A stretch of DNA of 64,000 nucleotides from Trichobilharzia szidati (lineage: Eukaryota; Platyhelminthes; Trematoda; Strigeidida; Schistosomatidae): assembly GCA_944472155.2 (NCBI GenBank), contig OX235273.1, forward strand, positions 34,073,204-34,137,203, written 5' to 3'. Below, one piece after another: positions 46,382 through 55,339 of this stretch; position 1 is the first letter of the stretch; each line of letters starts with the position of its first letter. The notes beneath the pieces were generated by a model. The model saw only the letters and a list, made by a program, of their open reading frames with translations, searched no databases and had not been told where the DNA came from. Both the position numbers and the translations under genes were made by a program.

Positions 46382-49300
46382 GTAATTAAAGCGTTTTCTG
46401 TTTCCACAAATTTGAGAAGTTTCATTTCTGATTTATATTTTCAAAATTTTTCTAAATTGAAATTCGTATTTTCTGGTAATGTTAAATATAAATATGTTAT
46501 TTCGGTTGATAATGTCTGACAGTGAAATTGAGGAAGCTAATTTATTATTTTGCAGAATTTTCGAGTCAGCGTAAGATGGTTTTCAACTCCAACATAAACT
46601 AGGTAAAAAGATATGCGACAGCGATTGCAACAGGATACTGCACAATTTTCACAATATCAACTTCCATTATGGATAAGATTTTATTTTGATAAATCACACA
46701 GTGTTACACAGTAATATTAACTGATGACATTTCGAGCACAAATTATTGCTCATAATCATATCAAGTTACTCACACAACTTTTTCCTTTATTTATACGTAT
46801 GTATGAAGGAAACAGTTGTGTGAGTAACTTGATATGATTATGAGCAATAATTTGTGCTCGAAATGTCATCAGTTAATATTACTGTGTAACACTGTGTGAT
46901 TTATCAAAATGAAATCTTATCCATAATGGAGTTACACTCTACCACAGTGCCCAAGTTTTATACTTTTATCAATAATATCAACTTTCGCAGGCTCCATAGT
47001 GAGGATGACGTTGCTGGAAAGAATTGACAACAAGGAGGTGTGGGAACAAAATGATCAAGAACTTATGGTCCAACAAACATGCACAATTAAGTAAAGACGC
47101 ATCAGACACACGTTCAGTCACATCGCGTTCTACGCTCTCTAGGGCCTTTGTGATTGACGTGCAGTAGATTGTGTGACTGGGAGATTGACAATGGTGCACT
47201 CAGCTATGGAGGACCGTTGAAATCAGGATGTGCAGTTGAAGCTTTGTGCTCAACTCGGAAGCTAAGGAAACAATAACAGTGAGTTGTATATGGTGACGTA
47301 TTCCTCATCCAGCTAATCTCCGTCATTGCAAAATACTGCTTGGCGACATTGTGATAATCACCATACAGAATTCAAGTGATAGTATGCAAAACTTGCATTT
47401 GATTTCATCATAGGTATTTAGCATTTTTCTGTATCTGGCTATATGCTGAAGACTACCGTCATTTACTTCTTTCCGTATATTTTATTCTATTATTTGTATA
47501 ACCAATGCATTCAGATACAGGAGGAATAGAAGGTCTTTGTGAGTTATTATGAATTCATTATTTATCCTTGATTCAGGGTATTTTCAATTCACATGAGTGG
47601 CTTCCGGCTAGGTATCAGCTTTTATCAGGGAAAGTGCATACTTTGATTTTCAGTATTCACGTATGCATAAAAAGGGGCATAGGAGACATTGGTTTGCATA
47701 AACTTATGAAAACAGTGTGTTGCTTCAGTAAAGTATACGCAATCAACTTAGCATAAAGTCAACTAACAGCAACTTTCCATAGATTTGTTACTTACAATTG
47801 GAAATGCAAAGCGATTGCAACAGGCTACTGCCCTCTTTTGTCAGCGTCAACCTTCGCACACTCAATAGTGAAGATGAAATGGCCTGCAACATTTGACAAC
47901 AAGGGGTTGTTGTTCGGTCCAACAGCGTTCCACGCTCTCTAGGGTTTCTGTGGCCAACGTTGAGGAGATTGTGGGATTGAGAGATTGATAATAATGCACC
48001 TGGCTCTGAAGGACTGTAGAAAACTGAATAGAATGGAGATATTCTGTTGAAGCTCTGTGTTCAACTCTGATGCTGAGGAAATAATAACAATTAGTTGTAT
48101 GTGGTAACCGTGTTCATCATCCAGTTAATCTCCGTCATTGCAGAATACTGCTTGAGGACAGTTTGATCACCGAAATTCAACACACAGAATTCAAGTGATT
48201 GTATGCAAAACTTGCATTTGATCTCATCATAAGCATTTAGCATTTATTCTTTATCTGGCTATACGCTGAAAGCTAGTCATTTACTTCTTTCTATATTTCA
48301 TTCTATTATTTGTATAATCAATGCATGTGGTGATATTTAATGAAGAATTATAGTTACATTTAGATACAGGAGGATTGCTGTGGGACTGTGAGTTATTATG
48401 CACTCATTTTTCATCTTTGATTCAGGTTATTTTCATTTCACATGAGTAGCTTCCACCTAGGTATCAGCTTTTATCAAAGAGAGTATGTATTTTAAGTGTA
48501 TCTAATTACGTATGCATAAAAGGAGACTATATGAGTGACTGATTTGCTTAAATTTAATAAAACAGTGTATTGGTTTGGTAAAGTATACGCAATCAACTTA
48601 GTATAAAGTCAACTTATAGCGACTTTCCATGGACTTATTACATACAATTAGAAGTGCTTCTTCTCAACCCTTATTTCTTTTCCCCCATAGACACGTATGA
48701 ATTTTCGGTCATTTTGGTACCTGGTTATAGAACATAGGCTTGTTTCAAAATTTATTTGTCGGAAAATTAAAGGATGTCGAATAAAAAGAAACTGAGAAGA
48801 GCAAGACATTTTTGCTCTCTTCTGAGGAATATGTCAGCAAAACTAAAGTTCTCTTTGTTTCAGGCATCTATTAGATTCTAATAATACATCATATATAAAT
48901 TATTCATATTAAGGTAGAAATTCATCACGGTTATATTTGCAAATTTAATTTTCATATCATCATATTTGATTGAATATTTGGCGTAAAGTGCAACTAGGAA
49001 CACATGGTGAATACACCAGAAAACCTTCATTTCATTTTTCCCTTGAAACTGAAAATTCTAAGTTGATAATCTTTCTTATATTATCTTGAAATATCAGTGA
49101 ATTTTCAGTAGGTTAGATGAGCAGCGTATTTCATATTATCCCTTCTACACTATACAAATATCCGATCAAGTTAACGTGTGCTGAAGTGACCTGAGTAGAC
49201 TACCTGAGTGGCCGCCTTGAATCAGTGAACTACCTGAATTTTGAACCAAATTAGTGCATCAATTTTTATCTTATTTTTTATTGTTGTAAACTTTATGTCA

Positions 49301-52300
49301 TGTCTTGAGACGCTGAATGTATCCAACTTACTGTTGGGCAGTTGTATGATACAAAAGAAAAAAATATTACAAGGTAATTTTTTTCTGCCGATCTAAGAGC
49401 GTCGTGTCACGCGATGCACAACAGATTCTTGTTTTACCGTAAGATATATTGCTCATTGTATTACACCGAGAATTTTGCATATTGTGTAAACACTGTGCTC
49501 AGAATAAAACCGGTTATCACAATATTATACTCTTATAAATTCATAAATTCAGCACACACAATTAATCAGAATCAGTTTCAGTCTACTTACAATATATCGA
49601 TTCAAGGTTGTGGAAGTTGTTTGTTTGTTTCCAGTTTCACAATTATCCTGAATCATTCTTTGATAAATAGTCAGTGTGACTGACGCGATTTCGCCCATTT
49701 TACTCTTAACATCTCTGACTACAATTTCATTTTAAATCACCAATATGAGTGTACACAGTCAGTCACCCTGATTCCGTGTTGCAACATTTTATTTCCAGGT
49801 TTAGTTGATTGCATCGCAAAATGTAAGGAAAGAAATGTATTTAGCATTGAATAATTTTCACATAATATCTGACAATCTATGCATTTTATTGTTTGAACAT
49901 CTCATTAATACCACTAATATTACTTGTGAATGATAGCACTGTTATTCCAAACTGACAAATACTGAAGTTAACTAACGCTTGTTTCTAATATCCTAACCGG
50001 ATTAGATTCATTACACGTCTTCATATTTCGGGAAATATACCAATCAGTTCATAAGGGAAAAACACATTTTTCATGTTCAGCAAAGAAATATCTCTTTTCA
50101 ACAACTGCATTTCTGAAGCTGTATAGTCGTATTTATATTACGGAAAAGGCATTAAGTAGCACTAGAAATTGCTCAGTCGATTTCCATATGATAAGAATAA
50201 AGATAATAACAATGACGTATCAAGTGGGTTGAGTTGCAGCGAACGAATTACAGAATTTTTAGAGATTATTAAATAAATGAACTGGTATAAAGATTTCAAA
50301 ATTTCAGGTCAAATGTTGTCTAAAAAATTAACAGTGTGTTAATTGTAACAGTAAAGACAGCGAAGGTGGAATGAATTCAAGTGGTGAAATAAAAATAAAA
50401 TAAAAGAACATAACTATGACCAAGGTAAAGAGAGGGGCTTAACAAAAGGTTTTCGAACACATAATTTAGGTTGCTGTTCATGGATAGTCAGAGCTTCGCT
50501 TATGCATAACTGGAGGAAACGTAAGCTTTTGGAGTGATTGGATTTCGTCCTGTAGATAACATTGAAGGACAAGTCACGTGGGGCTGAATGAAGTGACTCC
50601 AGAATGTGTTCACAAATAGAAGACTTTGTCGTTCTGTGCTCACTTTTTGTCAACCAAACCAGGTAGTGTCCAGCTACACGTTTTCCCTTTCTACTTGGTT
50701 TATCTCATGTACACTGATCAATAAATGTCATAGATTTTGTCTCTGTGATCAGGAGACTATAAAACTTTTGACAATTTTTCATATAATTTCAGATGACCCC
50801 AGTCCGAAGTGTAGTAAGTAATACATTTTAACTACAGGTTTGAGTGAATACATATTCTGTTCGAAATTCTGTAGTGATATAATGCTCAAAATGACACTGT
50901 TCCTAATCTAGCCAAATTTGGCTGAAAAAGTCTCAGAACCTTTGTCAAATATACTTTTCAATTATCTCTGCTAATTTCTTATAATCTTATCATCAGTTTT
51001 GATAGAAATTACATCAATAAACACAAGAAAATAAGAATGTTTGAATATTTACGAAAAACTTTTAGTACTTGGAAGTAAACCGCTCAATGAGGATTGTGGT
51101 AAGTCATATATTTAAATTAAAACATCACATCAATATCTGCTATTTTGACTCCCACTACCCCAATGAGCGTTAGGAAACAGATTAAAAATTCATGGACCTG
51201 TCTAATAACATAAATATTATGTAAGGGCTTCTGAAGTGTTTTTTTCTAATTCAAGAGAAGCTCTTGAGATTTTCATGTACAAAAAACAAGGGATAGATTA
51301 CCATAAACTTTGTTTGCATCCAGATACTGACTGTTTATTAACCATATATCTGTCAAACATTTTCTTTAAATTTCTGTTATTAATAATATTTACTAAGCAA
51401 TATAGCCGAATTCGATGCCGAGGTGGTAGTATGCTTGCCAGTTACACACGTGGTGCAGGACGCATTCCCAAACCTCTCTTAGCTGGCAGTGGAGCGAGGA
51501 AAGAGGAAGGTTAAGCGTGAAACTAGCTGTGAGCCCCATGTTCTCATAGGAACACAAAGGAATGAAACAAACAATTTAGAAGTAGAAACATGTACAGATT
51601 TCGAAAGAATAATATCTGTACAGACTCAGTAACTTTTTCAAAATTGATAAAATTAATGCAGGGAAAAGAGACTGTAAACCAGACTAGTTTGCTTTGTTTT
51701 ATCCGAGAATTATTCCTCGGTAGATTGAATTCATTGTCATTGAAACTATGAATGAAATCTGAGACTCTGGGAAAAAGATATGCTCAAATGTGCAATGAGT
51801 ACTCGGTGTCCGTTTTAGATCAATGACTTTGCAATCGCTATTCCAACTAGCTTGATATTTCTTGTAATGCAATTTAAGATAAAAGGAGAGGTTATTGAAT
51901 TGTTTAATTTGCCATGACCGAAAGTTGACTTATCTGATACATGTTTGTATAGAAAACCAAGAAGTTTAACAGAGGCACCTTTTCGGTGATTTCAATTTCA
52001 AAATCTGTACAAGTGAAATCAACACAGTAACCTCATAAAAATAATCAGCTAGTTCAACATTGAAACTCAGGCGAGATTAAAAGAGATAATAATTTTCAAA
52101 TTTAGTGCGATTAGAGACGAGTATAATTCGCAGGAGGCATAGAGACTGAGGGATGTTGGACTAGGAGATTAGTTGCCTGCAGTGTAAAATAGTTAATTTT
52201 ATATCGAAGAGTGAGGTGATGAGATTGTACATGGAAACATTGAAATATTGTTTTATAAATGAAGATGATAGAAAATTCCAATAGAAAAATGAGCTTAACA

Positions 52301-53407
52301 GTGGTAGATCGCTTATCTATGCACAAGTTGAACCAGATTCTTTTGAACACTAAGCTCTGGTTTCATGATGCACAAAACAGCAACTTCTGCATCGAATCTC
52401 TTTAATGTCATCATATCGAATTAAGAATAATCCTAATTACGGTAGCTTATCTATGTAGACTGCGACTGTACAACTCAAGGGAAATAAATCACTGAAAAGG
52501 TATTCTCAGTGTTACACCTTTTCTGTTGGCAGCAATTATCTTGAGGCTATTAACAGAAACACAGATAAAAGCAGCCGTATGAAAGAGAATCAATACTAGA
52601 CTATAATTATTCGTTACTTGCATTTAAGTAGAATTTAGAATTTCATCGGTATGTGGTCACTGCACTTGGCTGTCTGTCATCACTATCAGCTGACCTTAAT
52701 ATTTTCCACTAGCACATATTTCCTCTTAGCATGATCTCCACCACGTCACTTTCCTAACTTCATTTGGATTGCATAAGAAATCCTGGCACATAACGTCGCT
52801 CAGTGGCAACTTCAGTGTGTATTTGTAATCTACTTATGCTTCTTTCTGCGAATAAGTTAGACAAGAGGTGTTGGCTGGTACTCTGGGAGTTGGTGTCTTG
52901 CCGGCCGTTTGGTCTTAGGTATCCAGCAAAGGGAGCAGGTTTGGAGGGATATGCCCAGCCTGTTGTCAGTGGTCTTAGTCATGCTAGCACCAACTGTTCG
53001 GACCAACTATAATCAGAGGATTAAACATTAATGCTGAAAATTCGGATTCTGTTCCTTGTATTATAAAAAGAAAGAAGAAATTCTTTCCTTCTCAATATGA
53101 TCAACCTTAGTCTAGACTATCATACCTCGGCTGCATGAGAGAATGTAATCTGGAAATGCTTAATACAATTTCTCATATTTGTCAGTGAAAAGATAAATTT
53201 TGCATATGCTTTTAATAACTTTCAGAAAACAAGGACTATGTAAACTGTGAGAATACTTTGTATTTATACCCTTGTTGAGATTTAATCGAATCAGGTACAA
53301 TCACCACATAAAAAGTTTTGATTTTAGCAGAAACAGAAATTATACAACCTACTGAAATCAAAGGGTATTTGAAAATAATAAAATTGATTAAACTGCCTAA
53401 AGAATGA
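46336..53407 (+). CDS. Micro-exon gene, candidate secreted protein of about 95 aa
   Basis: Exon model: 46336-46381, 46556-46570, 47515-47538, 48364-48387, 49799-49822, 50793-50813, 51066-51098, 53226-53246, candidate last exon 53328-53407. Exon 1 leaves phase 1; all seven internal exons are multiples of three (15, 24, 24, 24, 21, 33, 21), open in phase 1, and have AG acceptors and GT donors. Peptide pieces: MLFNWLIIILVLQAC, EFSSQ, HTGGIEGL, YTGGLLWD, CLVDCIAK, YDPSPKC, ILGSKPLNEDC, ENKDYVN, then a 25-residue basic tail. This is the architecture of schistosome MEGs, which make variable secreted proteins of gland and tegument cells. The paralogous ATG six bases upstream is lost (ATA). No family member number can be assigned. 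Last exon and completeness are uncertain. Confidence 0.68.
46556..46570 (+). CDS. MEG exon 2: 15-nt micro-exon, copy B
   Basis: Acceptor ttattattttgcag, donor GTAAGA at 46571. Encodes EFSSQ across the junction. Conserved with 28425-28439. Confidence 0.65.
46653..46663 (+). repeat. Left target-site duplication of foldback element 2
   Basis: AATATCAACTT, repeated at 46974-46984. The empty site is visible in segment A near 28523-28532 (aatatcaacctt). Confidence 0.75.
46664..46973 (-). mobile_element. Foldback (hairpin) element, copy 2
   Basis: 310 bp. Two almost perfect inverted arms of about 125 bases (46664-46790 and 46805-46930), followed by the same asymmetric end as in copy 1 (tagagtgta, ccacagtgcccaag on this strand). 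Flanked by 10-11 bp target duplications and inserted into unit 1 of the tandem duplication. No coding capacity. Orientation is opposite to copy 1 at 10709-10895. Confidence 0.78.
46990..47275 (+). mobile_element. Probable RTE 3' remnant in unit 1
   Basis: Ends gttgaagctttgtgctcaac then aaggaaacaataaca, paralleling the RTE 3' end (gttgaagccctattttccac, ggggaacaataaa). The upstream part is too decayed for a frame. Repeated in unit 2 at about 47870-48085. Confidence 0.45.
47515..47538 (+). CDS. MEG exon 3: 24-nt micro-exon, duplicate 1
   Basis: Acceptor ccaatgcattcag, donor GTGAGT. Gives HTGGIEGL. Same size and phase as its tandem duplicate at 48364, with changed residues after TGG. Confidence 0.65.
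47811..48657 (+). repeat. Tandem duplication, unit 2
   Basis: Begins gcgattgcaacaggctactg, as does unit 1 with minor changes, and ends at acaattagaagtgc. It carries the second 24-nt micro-exon. Confidence 0.85.
48364..48387 (+). CDS. MEG exon 4: 24-nt micro-exon, duplicate 2
   Basis: Acceptor gttacatttag, donor GTGAGT. Gives YTGGLLWD. Product of the 850-bp tandem duplication. Confidence 0.65.
48660..49798. other. MEG intron, no other feature recognised
   Basis: AT-rich. A strong acceptor at about 48863 (ctctttgtttcag) is followed in phase 1 by CIY and a stop, so at most an alternative end. Confidence 0.4.
49799..49822 (+). CDS. MEG exon 5: 24-nt micro-exon
   Basis: Acceptor cattttatttccag, donor GTAAGG. 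Gives CLVDCIAK in phase 1. Confidence 0.6.
50080..50415 (+). repeat. Diverged copy of the palindrome-arm upstream region
   Basis: Matches about 140-520 of the left arm in order (tcagcaaagaaat, ggcattaagtagc, gagattatt, aatttcaggtcaa, ataaaagaac). These are the bases upstream of the 666 first exon. Homology stops where a PLE tail is inserted, so the promoter and exon 1 are missing here. Confidence 0.7.
50415..50660 (-). mobile_element. Penelope-like element G, C-terminal tail
   Basis: Minus strand: KSSICEHILESLHSA, FNVIYRTKSNHSKSLRFLQ, ISEALTIHEQQPKLCVRK, FVKPLSLPWS. This is the extreme C-terminus shared by the PLEs here, lying in a MEG intron. Confidence 0.75.
50793..50813 (+). CDS. MEG exon 6: 21-nt micro-exon
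   Basis: Acceptor atataatttcag, donor GTAAGT (perfect). Gives YDPSPKC. Confidence 0.65.
51066..51098 (+). CDS. MEG exon 7: 33-nt micro-exon
   Basis: Acceptor aaaacttttag, donor GTAAGT. Gives ILGSKPLNEDC and leaves a G, which completes a Glu codon with the next exon. Confidence 0.65.
51410..51545 (+). mobile_element. Possible SINE-like remnant
   Basis: GC-richer patch with a phrase like a tRNA A box (tgccgaggtggtagtatgc) and a weak B-box-like phrase about 35 bases on. The cloverleaf does not close, so not a tRNA gene. Low certainty. Confidence 0.25.
51550..53220. other. MEG intron, no other feature recognised
   Basis: A GC-richer patch at about 52860-53005 has an open frame (52803-53012) with no recognised motif. 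Confidence 0.4.
53226..53246 (+). CDS. MEG exon 8: 21-nt micro-exon
   Basis: Acceptor ttaataactttcag, donor GTGAGA. Gives ENKDYVN. It needs a preceding G or C/A; a preceding T would make a stop, which excludes the weak 51256-51276 candidate as its neighbour. Confidence 0.6.
53328..53407 (+). CDS. MEG candidate last exon
   Basis: Acceptor gattttag at 53320-53327, then 80 nt open in the right phase to TGA at 53405-53407, giving SETEIIQPTEIK and a Lys/Ile/Leu-rich end. The intron would be only 81 bases. An alternative in-phase last exon is 61721-61791. Confidence 0.4.
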
Positions 53408-53571
53408 AAGATCAGTCACACAATTTTCAGAAGACAGAAAAACTACAGGGAAACGCTTGAAATTATCAAACAGCTTTTAAATATCCTCCTAATAAGTACA
53501 CAACTGTGAAATGTTAATGTATAATTCACTACATCAAATTTCGAATAAGAAGTTCTTAATTTGAGTATATA

Positions 53572-53754
53572 ATGGGTTCGTTGCATGCGATTAAAAAACA
53601 AGCAACTATCTACCAAAACGCCGGTGACGAGTATAGTATCATGCGAATAAGCGATGCAATTTCGGGAAACGAATGGTGTATAGATACCGAAGTTTACGTA
53701 GATCGTATTAAATTTGATCGCTGTAGTATCAAAGCAACTTTCGGAATGTTTTAG
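53572..53754 (+). CDS. Orphan 60-codon ORF, unknown
   Basis: MGSLHAIKKQATIYQNAGDE at the start; rich in charged residues with a dense run of Asp/Arg/Ile (about residues 20-55) and ending in FGMF. Preceded by gtatataATG and followed by an A-rich stretch with AATAAA at about 53774. Its base use (many CG dinucleotides) is unlike the flanks. No family recognised; it may be a fragment of a foreign or mobile gene, or chance. Confidence 0.35.
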   Translation: MGSLHAIKKQATIYQNAGDEYSIMRISDAISGNEWCIDTEVYVDRIKFDRCSIKATFGMF

Positions 53755-53759
53755 TCCGT

Positions 53760-54960
53760 TTCGGATTATATAAAATAAAAAGATTAACTATTTAGGAATC
53801 CTGCGAAATAGTTTTCATACTCTCACCTCAAAGTAATAGTATAACCTTTTCAAATTCATGTATCTACCTGCATGGAGAATAAACTCAGACAATGTTACCA
53901 CGATAGTTCATCTCTACTTTCAGCATGCTTCTATTCTCGCATCTAGGTCTCACATGAGTGAAGAATTTTTTCAAATCTAAAAATATCAAACTGAAGAGTG
54001 TTCAAATGAATGTACTGAATGTGAATGGGAATTAAAGTTAATTACAAAAAAGGTGTCCTCGCGTATTGATATTAAATGCATTAAGTTTAGGATTTTGAGA
54101 AAACTCTTCTGAAATGAAACATGTCACAGAATTATAATTAAGCCTAAGAAACATCACTATAACAAAAATAATCTCAGTTGTACATGAAGTATATTATTTT
54201 ATAGCATTCTCATAAATGATATTTTATATGGGATTTTAGGTCAAATCGCGTGCATGGAAGCGCATGTAGAGTATGTTATTCATTACTAAATTACTGATTT
54301 ACTAAAAGAAATAATATGGTCATCCAGAAATGCTTTGCGATACCTATTGCAATTAAAAGAATTTTTTATCAGAAAATTATCAAATGTTTTACTTAAGAAA
54401 GTCTGGTAAAGCTGTAAGAACCGAGCATTGCTTTGAAAAGCATGACAGCTAGTTCAAATCGCTATTACCATAGTTATTGTTTTCTCCTCATTGAAAACCT
54501 AATACCCTTTTAGCCAAGGGTTTTCATCGGATTATTACAAAAAGCTACATTTATTGACTTGAAGCACGTCTGAATACCTGATTAGCAGATACAGTGCAAA
54601 TTCACGGTTTTGAATAAAATACACCTTCACCACTCAGGTTTTCAAAATCAACAGGTACACTGCACACTAATGTCACAGCATCGTCAGTTTCAGCTTATTA
54701 TCATTATTATTGGTCAGTGGGTAATAATGTCAGCGAAATATTTCAAATATTATTTTTACCTACGCAAATATCACAAGACAGTGTGTAGAATAAATGTATT
54801 ATTATGTCTAAGTAACCTTTATCAAAAGAACCATCACTGCAAAAACAAAATTCCTTCCGATAACGTTATACATTCGTAATAACTGAAGAATTATTTTTAT
54901 TGACAGCACTGATGTTTTATAATGTGTTATTGAATCATTGACATGCTGATAAACTGCTGG
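53760..54960. other. Intergenic, no gene recognised
   Basis: AT-rich with poly(A)-like signals (for example near 53877). The frame at 54610-54879 is a low-complexity Ile/Tyr/His-rich chance frame. Confidence 0.4.
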
Positions 54961-54969
54961 TTGTATTTT

Positions 54970-55330
54970 CACACGATTGGTTGTGACTACTCACTCACAG
55001 ATGAGTTCACTAGGCCATTTGCCTGTTTTCGTATCAGTCATTTTAACTACTCTTGTGGAGCCAGTTATATTGTCCGTTTCTCCAGGAACGTAATTTTTCC
55101 TGCTCGGGAAACACCTGTCAGTTTGGCCAAATGAAGGTATAGAGAAAGCAATCAGCAGTTTGTTACAAGATCACCTGATCAAAACAGACCATGACACTTT
55201 CACTGAAGATGCGACCTACCGAAAAATGTTCCTACGAAATACAAAAATTATCAGCCTACCTTCCCTAATGCTAACTTATCTGAAGCGAATCGCACACCGA
55301 TGGGCACATCCATCAACCGACCTGCTTTAA
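54970..55330 (+). mobile_element. Penelope-like element H, GIY-YIG remnant
   Basis: HFNYSCGASYIVRFSRNVIF resembles CSCGASYIGR-xR of element B with the YIG Gly lost, followed by frameshifted debris. Confidence 0.55.
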
Positions 55331-55339
55331 CTTTTTAAC

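Larger units (their letters stand above)
40285..46663 (+). repeat. Segmental duplication B
   Basis: Partner of 20688-28560. It ends, like A, in the TATA box, signal-peptide exon and 15-nt exon of a micro-exon gene, but here further exons follow. It has a diverged extra block at about 44930-45390 not matched in A. Continuity with A resumes at 46974-47010, past a foldback insertion. Confidence 0.88.
46620..47806 (+). repeat. Tandem duplication, unit 1
   Basis: Matches 47811-48657 in order. It is longer by the 310-bp foldback insert plus its target duplication. It carries the first 24-nt micro-exon. Confidence 0.85.

Noticed and set aside
51256..51276. 21-nt candidate micro-exon between MEG exons 7 and 8
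   Set aside because: Donor is GTACAA, far from consensus, and its last base T would create TAA with the first two bases of the 53226 exon.
51469..51513. 27-nt AG...GT segment (AGSGARKEE)
   Set aside because: Donor GTTAAG is poor and it lies inside a repeat-like GC-rich patch; a chance match is likely.
54412..54478. tRNA-like phrase with agttcaaatc
   Set aside because: No D arm, acceptor pairing limited to five bases and no proper anticodon arm.
54694..54720. 27-nt segment encoding Tyr/His-rich peptide with AG/GT borders
   Set aside because: Made of ATT/TAT low-complexity repeats; donor GTAATA weak. In-phase matches of this kind occur by chance in AT-rich DNA.
55119..55133. 15-nt AG...GT segment in phase
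   Set aside because: Lies inside a PLE remnant; shows the background rate of false micro-exons.
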